Assembly: GCA_030844895.1 (NCBI GenBank)
Contig: JAUTDX010007387.1
Span: 186,001-250,000, forward strand
Reading direction: 5' to 3'
From: Ambrosia x helenae
Lineage: Eukaryota; Streptophyta; Magnoliopsida; Asterales; Asteraceae
DNA length: 64,000 bases
Of the stretch, positions 1-13,161 are shown in pieces; positions within the stretch are counted from its first letter, which is position 1, and every line of letters begins with the position of its first letter. Both the position numbers and the translations under genes were made by a program. The notes beneath the pieces were generated by a model. The model saw nothing but the letters and a program-made list of their open reading frames with translations. It was not told the origin of the DNA and searched no databases.

Positions 1-188
1 AATACTATAATTAGGCTTCTCCTATAAGGATAGGAGATTCGGGGTCCTGTGACTAACCCAATAAGGGTGTACATTAGGCTATAAAATTATTTCCAAGAGT
101 AAGAATTTCCAGCCTTTATAAACTGTTGTTCAGTATTCTTTGACCTACACCACCTGAATGTCCAACGAGACACCCATTTTAGTTTGTT
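1..188 (+). repeat. First monomer in window, with a G>C variant at position 150
   Basis: This copy matches the consensus except at position 150, where C replaces G (CTACACCACC in place of CTACAGCACC). The same variant, read on the other strand, appears in two block B monomers, at 24902 and 25838. I did not see it in the other block A monomers. The window opens exactly on the arbitrary monomer start used here, so the array very probably extends to the left. Confidence 0.9.
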
Positions 189-205
189 AATACTATAATT
201 AGGCT

Positions 206-225
206 TCTCCTATAAGGATAGGAGA
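206..225. repeat. 8 bp-stem inverted repeat (dyad) in every monomer
   Basis: TCTCCTAT and ATAGGAGA are perfect reverse complements separated by AAGG, at monomer positions 18-37. The coordinates given are for the reference monomer. The element recurs every 188 bp and could form a short hairpin or cruciform. It is the longest perfect dyad I found within a monomer. No function can be assigned. A binding site for a dimeric protein or an unstructured role are both possible. Confidence 0.85.
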
Positions 226-302
226 TTCGGGGTCCTGTGACTAACCCAATAAGGGTGTACATTAGGCTATAAAATTATTTCCAAGAGTAAGAATTTCCAG
301 CC

Positions 303-310
303 TTTATAAA
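303..310. repeat. TTTATAAA palindrome in every monomer
   Basis: A perfect 8 bp palindrome at monomer positions 115-122, shown here in the reference monomer. The block A to block B polarity switch lies just downstream of this palindrome, so it is a plausible pivot for the fold-back. It contains a TATAA string, one of four per monomer (6-10, 23-27, 80-84, 117-121). None has other promoter context that I can support. Confidence 0.8.
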
Positions 311-341
311 CTGTTGTTCAGTATTCTTTGACCTACAGCAC

Positions 342-358
342 CTGAATGTCCAACGAGA
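342..358 (-). other. Partial CENP-B-box-like core (weak)
   Basis: On the reverse strand, monomer positions 154-170 read TCTCGTTGGACATTCAG. The published mammalian CENP-B box is a 17-mer, YTTCGTTGGAARCGGGA. The core TCGTTGGA matches exactly, and 10 of 17 positions agree overall. However, one of the T residues and the whole CGGG group that are essential for binding are missing. I record it as a resemblance only. It includes one of the two CpGs in the monomer. It recurs once per 188 bp across the window. Confidence 0.25.
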
Positions 359-3300
359 CACCCATTTTAGTTTGTTAATACTATAATTAGGCTTCTCCTA
401 TAAGGATAGGAGATTCGGGGTCCTGTGACTAACCCAATAAGGGTGTACATTAGGCTATAAAATTATTTCCAAGAGTAAGAATTTCCAGCCTTTATAAACT
501 GTTGTTCAGTATTCTTTGACCTACAGCACCTGAATGTCCAACGAGACACCCATTTTAGTTTGTTAATACTATAATTAGGCTTCTCCTATAAGGATAGGAG
601 ATTCGGGGTCCTGTGACTAACCCAATAAGGGTGTACATTAGGCTATAAAATTATTTCCAAGAGTAAGAATTTCCAGCCTTTATAAACTGTTGTTCAGTAT
701 TCTTTGACCTACAGCACCTGAATGTCCAACGAGACACCCATTTTAGTTTGTTAATACTATAATTAGGCTTCTCCTATAAGGATAGGAGATTCGGGGTCCT
801 GTGACTAACCCAATAAGGGTGTACATTAGGCTATAAAATTATTTCCAAGAGTAAGAATTTCCAGCCTTTATAAACTGTTGTTCAGTATTCTTTGACCTAC
901 AGCACCTGAATGTCCAACGAGACACCCATTTTAGTTTGTTAATACTATAATTAGGCTTCTCCTATAAGGATAGGAGATTCGGGGTCCTGTGACTAACCCA
1001 ATAAGGGTGTACATTAGGCTATAAAATTATTTCCAAGAGTAAGAATTTCCAGCCTTTATAAACTGTTGTTCAGTATTCTTTGACCTACAGCACCTGAATG
1101 TCCAACGAGACACCCATTTTAGTTTGTTAATACTATAATTAGGCTTCTCCTATAAGGATAGGAGATTCGGGGTCCTGTGACTAACCCAATAAGGGTGTAC
1201 ATTAGGCTATAAAATTATTTCCAAGAGTAAGAATTTCCAGCCTTTATAAACTGTTGTTCAGTATTCTTTGACCTACAGCACCTGAATGTCCAACGAGACA
1301 CCCATTTTAGTTTGTTAATACTATAATTAGGCTTCTCCTATAAGGATAGGAGATTCGGGGTCCTGTGACTAACCCAATAAGGGTGTACATTAGGCTATAA
1401 AATTATTTCCAAGAGTAAGAATTTCCAGCCTTTATAAACTGTTGTTCAGTATTCTTTGACCTACAGCACCTGAATGTCCAACGAGACACCCATTTTAGTT
1501 TGTTAATACTATAATTAGGCTTCTCCTATAAGGATAGGAGATTCGGGGTCCTGTGACTAACCCAATAAGGGTGTACATTAGGCTATAAAATTATTTCCAA
1601 GAGTAAGAATTTCCAGCCTTTATAAACTGTTGTTCAGTATTCTTTGACCTACAGCACCTGAATGTCCAACGAGACACCCATTTTAGTTTGTTAATACTAT
1701 AATTAGGCTTCTCCTATAAGGATAGGAGATTCGGGGTCCTGTGACTAACCCAATAAGGGTGTACATTAGGCTATAAAATTATTTCCAAGAGTAAGAATTT
1801 CCAGCCTTTATAAACTGTTGTTCAGTATTCTTTGACCTACAGCACCTGAATGTCCAACGAGACACCCATTTTAGTTTGTTAATACTATAATTAGGCTTCT
1901 CCTATAAGGATAGGAGATTCGGGGTCCTGTGACTAACCCAATAAGGGTGTACATTAGGCTATAAAATTATTTCCAAGAGTAAGAATTTCCAGCCTTTATA
2001 AACTGTTGTTCAGTATTCTTTGACCTACAGCACCTGAATGTCCAACGAGACACCCATTTTAGTTTGTTAATACTATAATTAGGCTTCTCCTATAAGGATA
2101 GGAGATTCGGGGTCCTGTGACTAACCCAATAAGGGTGTACATTAGGCTATAAAATTATTTCCAAGAGTAAGAATTTCCAGCCTTTATAAACTGTTGTTCA
2201 GTATTCTTTGACCTACAGCACCTGAATGTCCAACGAGACACCCATTTTAGTTTGTTAATACTATAATTAGGCTTCTCCTATAAGGATAGGAGATTCGGGG
2301 TCCTGTGACTAACCCAATAAGGGTGTACATTAGGCTATAAAATTATTTCCAAGAGTAAGAATTTCCAGCCTTTATAAACTGTTGTTCAGTATTCTTTGAC
2401 CTACAGCACCTGAATGTCCAACGAGACACCCATTTTAGTTTGTTAATACTATAATTAGGCTTCTCCTATAAGGATAGGAGATTCGGGGTCCTGTGACTAA
2501 CCCAATAAGGGTGTACATTAGGCTATAAAATTATTTCCAAGAGTAAGAATTTCCAGCCTTTATAAACTGTTGTTCAGTATTCTTTGACCTACAGCACCTG
2601 AATGTCCAACGAGACACCCATTTTAGTTTGTTAATACTATAATTAGGCTTCTCCTATAAGGATAGGAGATTCGGGGTCCTGTGACTAACCCAATAAGGGT
2701 GTACATTAGGCTATAAAATTATTTCCAAGAGTAAGAATTTCCAGCCTTTATAAACTGTTGTTCAGTATTCTTTGACCTACAGCACCTGAATGTCCAACGA
2801 GACACCCATTTTAGTTTGTTAATACTATAATTAGGCTTCTCCTATAAGGATAGGAGATTCGGGGTCCTGTGACTAACCCAATAAGGGTGTACATTAGGCT
2901 ATAAAATTATTTCCAAGAGTAAGAATTTCCAGCCTTTATAAACTGTTGTTCAGTATTCTTTGACCTACAGCACCTGAATGTCCAACGAGACACCCATTTT
3001 AGTTTGTTAATACTATAATTAGGCTTCTCCTATAAGGATAGGAGATTCGGGGTCCTGTGACTAACCCAATAAGGGTGTACATTAGGCTATAAAATTATTT
3101 CCAAGAGTAAGAATTTCCAGCCTTTATAAACTGTTGTTCAGTATTCTTTGACCTACAGCACCTGAATGTCCAACGAGACACCCATTTTAGTTTGTTAATA
3201 CTATAATTAGGCTTCTCCTATAAGGATAGGAGATTCGGGGTCCTGTGACTAACCCAATAAGGGTGTACATTAGGCTATAAAATTATTTCCAAGAGTAAGA

Positions 3301-6300
3301 ATTTCCAGCCTTTATAAACTGTTGTTCAGTATTCTTTGACCTACAGCACCTGAATGTCCAACGAGACACCCATTTTAGTTTGTTAATACTATAATTAGGC
3401 TTCTCCTATAAGGATAGGAGATTCGGGGTCCTGTGACTAACCCAATAAGGGTGTACATTAGGCTATAAAATTATTTCCAAGAGTAAGAATTTCCAGCCTT
3501 TATAAACTGTTGTTCAGTATTCTTTGACCTACAGCACCTGAATGTCCAACGAGACACCCATTTTAGTTTGTTAATACTATAATTAGGCTTCTCCTATAAG
3601 GATAGGAGATTCGGGGTCCTGTGACTAACCCAATAAGGGTGTACATTAGGCTATAAAATTATTTCCAAGAGTAAGAATTTCCAGCCTTTATAAACTGTTG
3701 TTCAGTATTCTTTGACCTACAGCACCTGAATGTCCAACGAGACACCCATTTTAGTTTGTTAATACTATAATTAGGCTTCTCCTATAAGGATAGGAGATTC
3801 GGGGTCCTGTGACTAACCCAATAAGGGTGTACATTAGGCTATAAAATTATTTCCAAGAGTAAGAATTTCCAGCCTTTATAAACTGTTGTTCAGTATTCTT
3901 TGACCTACAGCACCTGAATGTCCAACGAGACACCCATTTTAGTTTGTTAATACTATAATTAGGCTTCTCCTATAAGGATAGGAGATTCGGGGTCCTGTGA
4001 CTAACCCAATAAGGGTGTACATTAGGCTATAAAATTATTTCCAAGAGTAAGAATTTCCAGCCTTTATAAACTGTTGTTCAGTATTCTTTGACCTACAGCA
4101 CCTGAATGTCCAACGAGACACCCATTTTAGTTTGTTAATACTATAATTAGGCTTCTCCTATAAGGATAGGAGATTCGGGGTCCTGTGACTAACCCAATAA
4201 GGGTGTACATTAGGCTATAAAATTATTTCCAAGAGTAAGAATTTCCAGCCTTTATAAACTGTTGTTCAGTATTCTTTGACCTACAGCACCTGAATGTCCA
4301 ACGAGACACCCATTTTAGTTTGTTAATACTATAATTAGGCTTCTCCTATAAGGATAGGAGATTCGGGGTCCTGTGACTAACCCAATAAGGGTGTACATTA
4401 GGCTATAAAATTATTTCCAAGAGTAAGAATTTCCAGCCTTTATAAACTGTTGTTCAGTATTCTTTGACCTACAGCACCTGAATGTCCAACGAGACACCCA
4501 TTTTAGTTTGTTAATACTATAATTAGGCTTCTCCTATAAGGATAGGAGATTCGGGGTCCTGTGACTAACCCAATAAGGGTGTACATTAGGCTATAAAATT
4601 ATTTCCAAGAGTAAGAATTTCCAGCCTTTATAAACTGTTGTTCAGTATTCTTTGACCTACAGCACCTGAATGTCCAACGAGACACCCATTTTAGTTTGTT
4701 AATACTATAATTAGGCTTCTCCTATAAGGATAGGAGATTCGGGGTCCTGTGACTAACCCAATAAGGGTGTACATTAGGCTATAAAATTATTTCCAAGAGT
4801 AAGAATTTCCAGCCTTTATAAACTGTTGTTCAGTATTCTTTGACCTACAGCACCTGAATGTCCAACGAGACACCCATTTTAGTTTGTTAATACTATAATT
4901 AGGCTTCTCCTATAAGGATAGGAGATTCGGGGTCCTGTGACTAACCCAATAAGGGTGTACATTAGGCTATAAAATTATTTCCAAGAGTAAGAATTTCCAG
5001 CCTTTATAAACTGTTGTTCAGTATTCTTTGACCTACAGCACCTGAATGTCCAACGAGACACCCATTTTAGTTTGTTAATACTATAATTAGGCTTCTCCTA
5101 TAAGGATAGGAGATTCGGGGTCCTGTGACTAACCCAATAAGGGTGTACATTAGGCTATAAAATTATTTCCAAGAGTAAGAATTTCCAGCCTTTATAAACT
5201 GTTGTTCAGTATTCTTTGACCTACAGCACCTGAATGTCCAACGAGACACCCATTTTAGTTTGTTAATACTATAATTAGGCTTCTCCTATAAGGATAGGAG
5301 ATTCGGGGTCCTGTGACTAACCCAATAAGGGTGTACATTAGGCTATAAAATTATTTCCAAGAGTAAGAATTTCCAGCCTTTATAAACTGTTGTTCAGTAT
5401 TCTTTGACCTACAGCACCTGAATGTCCAACGAGACACCCATTTTAGTTTGTTAATACTATAATTAGGCTTCTCCTATAAGGATAGGAGATTCGGGGTCCT
5501 GTGACTAACCCAATAAGGGTGTACATTAGGCTATAAAATTATTTCCAAGAGTAAGAATTTCCAGCCTTTATAAACTGTTGTTCAGTATTCTTTGACCTAC
5601 AGCACCTGAATGTCCAACGAGACACCCATTTTAGTTTGTTAATACTATAATTAGGCTTCTCCTATAAGGATAGGAGATTCGGGGTCCTGTGACTAACCCA
5701 ATAAGGGTGTACATTAGGCTATAAAATTATTTCCAAGAGTAAGAATTTCCAGCCTTTATAAACTGTTGTTCAGTATTCTTTGACCTACAGCACCTGAATG
5801 TCCAACGAGACACCCATTTTAGTTTGTTAATACTATAATTAGGCTTCTCCTATAAGGATAGGAGATTCGGGGTCCTGTGACTAACCCAATAAGGGTGTAC
5901 ATTAGGCTATAAAATTATTTCCAAGAGTAAGAATTTCCAGCCTTTATAAACTGTTGTTCAGTATTCTTTGACCTACAGCACCTGAATGTCCAACGAGACA
6001 CCCATTTTAGTTTGTTAATACTATAATTAGGCTTCTCCTATAAGGATAGGAGATTCGGGGTCCTGTGACTAACCCAATAAGGGTGTACATTAGGCTATAA
6101 AATTATTTCCAAGAGTAAGAATTTCCAGCCTTTATAAACTGTTGTTCAGTATTCTTTGACCTACAGCACCTGAATGTCCAACGAGACACCCATTTTAGTT
6201 TGTTAATACTATAATTAGGCTTCTCCTATAAGGATAGGAGATTCGGGGTCCTGTGACTAACCCAATAAGGGTGTACATTAGGCTATAAAATTATTTCCAA

Positions 6301-9300
6301 GAGTAAGAATTTCCAGCCTTTATAAACTGTTGTTCAGTATTCTTTGACCTACAGCACCTGAATGTCCAACGAGACACCCATTTTAGTTTGTTAATACTAT
6401 AATTAGGCTTCTCCTATAAGGATAGGAGATTCGGGGTCCTGTGACTAACCCAATAAGGGTGTACATTAGGCTATAAAATTATTTCCAAGAGTAAGAATTT
6501 CCAGCCTTTATAAACTGTTGTTCAGTATTCTTTGACCTACAGCACCTGAATGTCCAACGAGACACCCATTTTAGTTTGTTAATACTATAATTAGGCTTCT
6601 CCTATAAGGATAGGAGATTCGGGGTCCTGTGACTAACCCAATAAGGGTGTACATTAGGCTATAAAATTATTTCCAAGAGTAAGAATTTCCAGCCTTTATA
6701 AACTGTTGTTCAGTATTCTTTGACCTACAGCACCTGAATGTCCAACGAGACACCCATTTTAGTTTGTTAATACTATAATTAGGCTTCTCCTATAAGGATA
6801 GGAGATTCGGGGTCCTGTGACTAACCCAATAAGGGTGTACATTAGGCTATAAAATTATTTCCAAGAGTAAGAATTTCCAGCCTTTATAAACTGTTGTTCA
6901 GTATTCTTTGACCTACAGCACCTGAATGTCCAACGAGACACCCATTTTAGTTTGTTAATACTATAATTAGGCTTCTCCTATAAGGATAGGAGATTCGGGG
7001 TCCTGTGACTAACCCAATAAGGGTGTACATTAGGCTATAAAATTATTTCCAAGAGTAAGAATTTCCAGCCTTTATAAACTGTTGTTCAGTATTCTTTGAC
7101 CTACAGCACCTGAATGTCCAACGAGACACCCATTTTAGTTTGTTAATACTATAATTAGGCTTCTCCTATAAGGATAGGAGATTCGGGGTCCTGTGACTAA
7201 CCCAATAAGGGTGTACATTAGGCTATAAAATTATTTCCAAGAGTAAGAATTTCCAGCCTTTATAAACTGTTGTTCAGTATTCTTTGACCTACAGCACCTG
7301 AATGTCCAACGAGACACCCATTTTAGTTTGTTAATACTATAATTAGGCTTCTCCTATAAGGATAGGAGATTCGGGGTCCTGTGACTAACCCAATAAGGGT
7401 GTACATTAGGCTATAAAATTATTTCCAAGAGTAAGAATTTCCAGCCTTTATAAACTGTTGTTCAGTATTCTTTGACCTACAGCACCTGAATGTCCAACGA
7501 GACACCCATTTTAGTTTGTTAATACTATAATTAGGCTTCTCCTATAAGGATAGGAGATTCGGGGTCCTGTGACTAACCCAATAAGGGTGTACATTAGGCT
7601 ATAAAATTATTTCCAAGAGTAAGAATTTCCAGCCTTTATAAACTGTTGTTCAGTATTCTTTGACCTACAGCACCTGAATGTCCAACGAGACACCCATTTT
7701 AGTTTGTTAATACTATAATTAGGCTTCTCCTATAAGGATAGGAGATTCGGGGTCCTGTGACTAACCCAATAAGGGTGTACATTAGGCTATAAAATTATTT
7801 CCAAGAGTAAGAATTTCCAGCCTTTATAAACTGTTGTTCAGTATTCTTTGACCTACAGCACCTGAATGTCCAACGAGACACCCATTTTAGTTTGTTAATA
7901 CTATAATTAGGCTTCTCCTATAAGGATAGGAGATTCGGGGTCCTGTGACTAACCCAATAAGGGTGTACATTAGGCTATAAAATTATTTCCAAGAGTAAGA
8001 ATTTCCAGCCTTTATAAACTGTTGTTCAGTATTCTTTGACCTACAGCACCTGAATGTCCAACGAGACACCCATTTTAGTTTGTTAATACTATAATTAGGC
8101 TTCTCCTATAAGGATAGGAGATTCGGGGTCCTGTGACTAACCCAATAAGGGTGTACATTAGGCTATAAAATTATTTCCAAGAGTAAGAATTTCCAGCCTT
8201 TATAAACTGTTGTTCAGTATTCTTTGACCTACAGCACCTGAATGTCCAACGAGACACCCATTTTAGTTTGTTAATACTATAATTAGGCTTCTCCTATAAG
8301 GATAGGAGATTCGGGGTCCTGTGACTAACCCAATAAGGGTGTACATTAGGCTATAAAATTATTTCCAAGAGTAAGAATTTCCAGCCTTTATAAACTGTTG
8401 TTCAGTATTCTTTGACCTACAGCACCTGAATGTCCAACGAGACACCCATTTTAGTTTGTTAATACTATAATTAGGCTTCTCCTATAAGGATAGGAGATTC
8501 GGGGTCCTGTGACTAACCCAATAAGGGTGTACATTAGGCTATAAAATTATTTCCAAGAGTAAGAATTTCCAGCCTTTATAAACTGTTGTTCAGTATTCTT
8601 TGACCTACAGCACCTGAATGTCCAACGAGACACCCATTTTAGTTTGTTAATACTATAATTAGGCTTCTCCTATAAGGATAGGAGATTCGGGGTCCTGTGA
8701 CTAACCCAATAAGGGTGTACATTAGGCTATAAAATTATTTCCAAGAGTAAGAATTTCCAGCCTTTATAAACTGTTGTTCAGTATTCTTTGACCTACAGCA
8801 CCTGAATGTCCAACGAGACACCCATTTTAGTTTGTTAATACTATAATTAGGCTTCTCCTATAAGGATAGGAGATTCGGGGTCCTGTGACTAACCCAATAA
8901 GGGTGTACATTAGGCTATAAAATTATTTCCAAGAGTAAGAATTTCCAGCCTTTATAAACTGTTGTTCAGTATTCTTTGACCTACAGCACCTGAATGTCCA
9001 ACGAGACACCCATTTTAGTTTGTTAATACTATAATTAGGCTTCTCCTATAAGGATAGGAGATTCGGGGTCCTGTGACTAACCCAATAAGGGTGTACATTA
9101 GGCTATAAAATTATTTCCAAGAGTAAGAATTTCCAGCCTTTATAAACTGTTGTTCAGTATTCTTTGACCTACAGCACCTGAATGTCCAACGAGACACCCA
9201 TTTTAGTTTGTTAATACTATAATTAGGCTTCTCCTATAAGGATAGGAGATTCGGGGTCCTGTGACTAACCCAATAAGGGTGTACATTAGGCTATAAAATT

Positions 9301-12300
9301 ATTTCCAAGAGTAAGAATTTCCAGCCTTTATAAACTGTTGTTCAGTATTCTTTGACCTACAGCACCTGAATGTCCAACGAGACACCCATTTTAGTTTGTT
9401 AATACTATAATTAGGCTTCTCCTATAAGGATAGGAGATTCGGGGTCCTGTGACTAACCCAATAAGGGTGTACATTAGGCTATAAAATTATTTCCAAGAGT
9501 AAGAATTTCCAGCCTTTATAAACTGTTGTTCAGTATTCTTTGACCTACAGCACCTGAATGTCCAACGAGACACCCATTTTAGTTTGTTAATACTATAATT
9601 AGGCTTCTCCTATAAGGATAGGAGATTCGGGGTCCTGTGACTAACCCAATAAGGGTGTACATTAGGCTATAAAATTATTTCCAAGAGTAAGAATTTCCAG
9701 CCTTTATAAACTGTTGTTCAGTATTCTTTGACCTACAGCACCTGAATGTCCAACGAGACACCCATTTTAGTTTGTTAATACTATAATTAGGCTTCTCCTA
9801 TAAGGATAGGAGATTCGGGGTCCTGTGACTAACCCAATAAGGGTGTACATTAGGCTATAAAATTATTTCCAAGAGTAAGAATTTCCAGCCTTTATAAACT
9901 GTTGTTCAGTATTCTTTGACCTACAGCACCTGAATGTCCAACGAGACACCCATTTTAGTTTGTTAATACTATAATTAGGCTTCTCCTATAAGGATAGGAG
10001 ATTCGGGGTCCTGTGACTAACCCAATAAGGGTGTACATTAGGCTATAAAATTATTTCCAAGAGTAAGAATTTCCAGCCTTTATAAACTGTTGTTCAGTAT
10101 TCTTTGACCTACAGCACCTGAATGTCCAACGAGACACCCATTTTAGTTTGTTAATACTATAATTAGGCTTCTCCTATAAGGATAGGAGATTCGGGGTCCT
10201 GTGACTAACCCAATAAGGGTGTACATTAGGCTATAAAATTATTTCCAAGAGTAAGAATTTCCAGCCTTTATAAACTGTTGTTCAGTATTCTTTGACCTAC
10301 AGCACCTGAATGTCCAACGAGACACCCATTTTAGTTTGTTAATACTATAATTAGGCTTCTCCTATAAGGATAGGAGATTCGGGGTCCTGTGACTAACCCA
10401 ATAAGGGTGTACATTAGGCTATAAAATTATTTCCAAGAGTAAGAATTTCCAGCCTTTATAAACTGTTGTTCAGTATTCTTTGACCTACAGCACCTGAATG
10501 TCCAACGAGACACCCATTTTAGTTTGTTAATACTATAATTAGGCTTCTCCTATAAGGATAGGAGATTCGGGGTCCTGTGACTAACCCAATAAGGGTGTAC
10601 ATTAGGCTATAAAATTATTTCCAAGAGTAAGAATTTCCAGCCTTTATAAACTGTTGTTCAGTATTCTTTGACCTACAGCACCTGAATGTCCAACGAGACA
10701 CCCATTTTAGTTTGTTAATACTATAATTAGGCTTCTCCTATAAGGATAGGAGATTCGGGGTCCTGTGACTAACCCAATAAGGGTGTACATTAGGCTATAA
10801 AATTATTTCCAAGAGTAAGAATTTCCAGCCTTTATAAACTGTTGTTCAGTATTCTTTGACCTACAGCACCTGAATGTCCAACGAGACACCCATTTTAGTT
10901 TGTTAATACTATAATTAGGCTTCTCCTATAAGGATAGGAGATTCGGGGTCCTGTGACTAACCCAATAAGGGTGTACATTAGGCTATAAAATTATTTCCAA
11001 GAGTAAGAATTTCCAGCCTTTATAAACTGTTGTTCAGTATTCTTTGACCTACAGCACCTGAATGTCCAACGAGACACCCATTTTAGTTTGTTAATACTAT
11101 AATTAGGCTTCTCCTATAAGGATAGGAGATTCGGGGTCCTGTGACTAACCCAATAAGGGTGTACATTAGGCTATAAAATTATTTCCAAGAGTAAGAATTT
11201 CCAGCCTTTATAAACTGTTGTTCAGTATTCTTTGACCTACAGCACCTGAATGTCCAACGAGACACCCATTTTAGTTTGTTAATACTATAATTAGGCTTCT
11301 CCTATAAGGATAGGAGATTCGGGGTCCTGTGACTAACCCAATAAGGGTGTACATTAGGCTATAAAATTATTTCCAAGAGTAAGAATTTCCAGCCTTTATA
11401 AACTGTTGTTCAGTATTCTTTGACCTACAGCACCTGAATGTCCAACGAGACACCCATTTTAGTTTGTTAATACTATAATTAGGCTTCTCCTATAAGGATA
11501 GGAGATTCGGGGTCCTGTGACTAACCCAATAAGGGTGTACATTAGGCTATAAAATTATTTCCAAGAGTAAGAATTTCCAGCCTTTATAAACTGTTGTTCA
11601 GTATTCTTTGACCTACAGCACCTGAATGTCCAACGAGACACCCATTTTAGTTTGTTAATACTATAATTAGGCTTCTCCTATAAGGATAGGAGATTCGGGG
11701 TCCTGTGACTAACCCAATAAGGGTGTACATTAGGCTATAAAATTATTTCCAAGAGTAAGAATTTCCAGCCTTTATAAACTGTTGTTCAGTATTCTTTGAC
11801 CTACAGCACCTGAATGTCCAACGAGACACCCATTTTAGTTTGTTAATACTATAATTAGGCTTCTCCTATAAGGATAGGAGATTCGGGGTCCTGTGACTAA
11901 CCCAATAAGGGTGTACATTAGGCTATAAAATTATTTCCAAGAGTAAGAATTTCCAGCCTTTATAAACTGTTGTTCAGTATTCTTTGACCTACAGCACCTG
12001 AATGTCCAACGAGACACCCATTTTAGTTTGTTAATACTATAATTAGGCTTCTCCTATAAGGATAGGAGATTCGGGGTCCTGTGACTAACCCAATAAGGGT
12101 GTACATTAGGCTATAAAATTATTTCCAAGAGTAAGAATTTCCAGCCTTTATAAACTGTTGTTCAGTATTCTTTGACCTACAGCACCTGAATGTCCAACGA
12201 GACACCCATTTTAGTTTGTTAATACTATAATTAGGCTTCTCCTATAAGGATAGGAGATTCGGGGTCCTGTGACTAACCCAATAAGGGTGTACATTAGGCT

Positions 12301-12972
12301 ATAAAATTATTTCCAAGAGTAAGAATTTCCAGCCTTTATAAACTGTTGTTCAGTATTCTTTGACCTACAGCACCTGAATGTCCAACGAGACACCCATTTT
12401 AGTTTGTTAATACTATAATTAGGCTTCTCCTATAAGGATAGGAGATTCGGGGTCCTGTGACTAACCCAATAAGGGTGTACATTAGGCTATAAAATTATTT
12501 CCAAGAGTAAGAATTTCCAGCCTTTATAAACTGTTGTTCAGTATTCTTTGACCTACAGCACCTGAATGTCCAACGAGACACCCATTTTAGTTTGTTAATA
12601 CTATAATTAGGCTTCTCCTATAAGGATAGGAGATTCGGGGTCCTGTGACTAACCCAATAAGGGTGTACATTAGGCTATAAAATTATTTCCAAGAGTAAGA
12701 ATTTCCAGCCTTTATAAACTGTTGTTCAGTATTCTTTGACCTACAGCACCTGAATGTCCAACGAGACACCCATTTTAGTTTGTTAATACTATAATTAGGC
12801 TTCTCCTATAAGGATAGGAGATTCGGGGTCCTGTGACTAACCCAATAAGGGTGTACATTAGGCTATAAAATTATTTCCAAGAGTAAGAATTTCCAGCCTT
12901 TATAAACTGTTGTTCAGTATTCTTTGACCTACAGCACCTGAATGTCCAACGAGACACCCATTTTAGTTTGTT

Positions 12973-13161
12973 AATACTATAATTAGGCTTCTCCTATAAG
13001 GATAGGAGATTCGGGGTCCTGTGACTAACCCAATAAGGGTGTACATTAGGCTATAAAATTATTTCCAAGAGTAAGAATTTCCAGCCTTTATAAACTGTTG
13101 TTCAGTATTCTTTGACCTACAGCCACCTGAATGTCCAACGAGACACCCATTTTAGTTTGTT
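12973..13161 (+). repeat. 189 bp monomer with one inserted C
   Basis: This is the first length variant of block A, after 69 monomers of exactly 188 bp. One extra C gives ACAGCCACC in place of ACAGCACC near 13123, at monomer position about 151. Phase shifts by one base and then stays constant for the next 47 monomers (13162-21997). It serves as a landmark for mapping reads in the array. Confidence 0.93.

Larger units (their letters stand above)
189..376 (+). repeat. Reference 188 bp satellite monomer
   Basis: A clean consensus copy, used here as reference for monomer coordinates. Composition by hand count is A 57, C 36, G 34, T 61, or 37% G+C. There are two CpG dinucleotides, at monomer positions 40-41 and 166-167. 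Internal landmarks are: an 8 bp inverted repeat with a 4-nt centre at 18-37; TTAGGCT twice (11-17 and 74-80); CTATAA three times (5-10, 22-27, 79-84); ATTTCCA twice (89-95 and 105-111); the palindrome TTTATAAA (115-122); and GGGTGT (65-70), whose reverse complement ACACCC is at 170-175. The length is close to one nucleosome repeat, as in many eukaryotic satellites. I do not recognise the sequence as a named satellite. Confidence 0.95.

Noticed and set aside
194..198. TATAA strings as promoters (four per monomer)
   Set aside because: They have no consistent spacing to an initiator or other promoter element and are expected in AT-rich satellite DNA.
229..232. G-quadruplex from the GGGG run (monomer positions 41-44)
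   Set aside because: There is only one run of four G per monomer and no three further G runs within quadruplex distance.
189..376. Hammerhead ribozyme in the satellite, as in some salamander and schistosome satellites
   Set aside because: Neither strand contains the required CTGANGA core. GGAAATT on the reverse strand is only a superficial match to the GAAA box.
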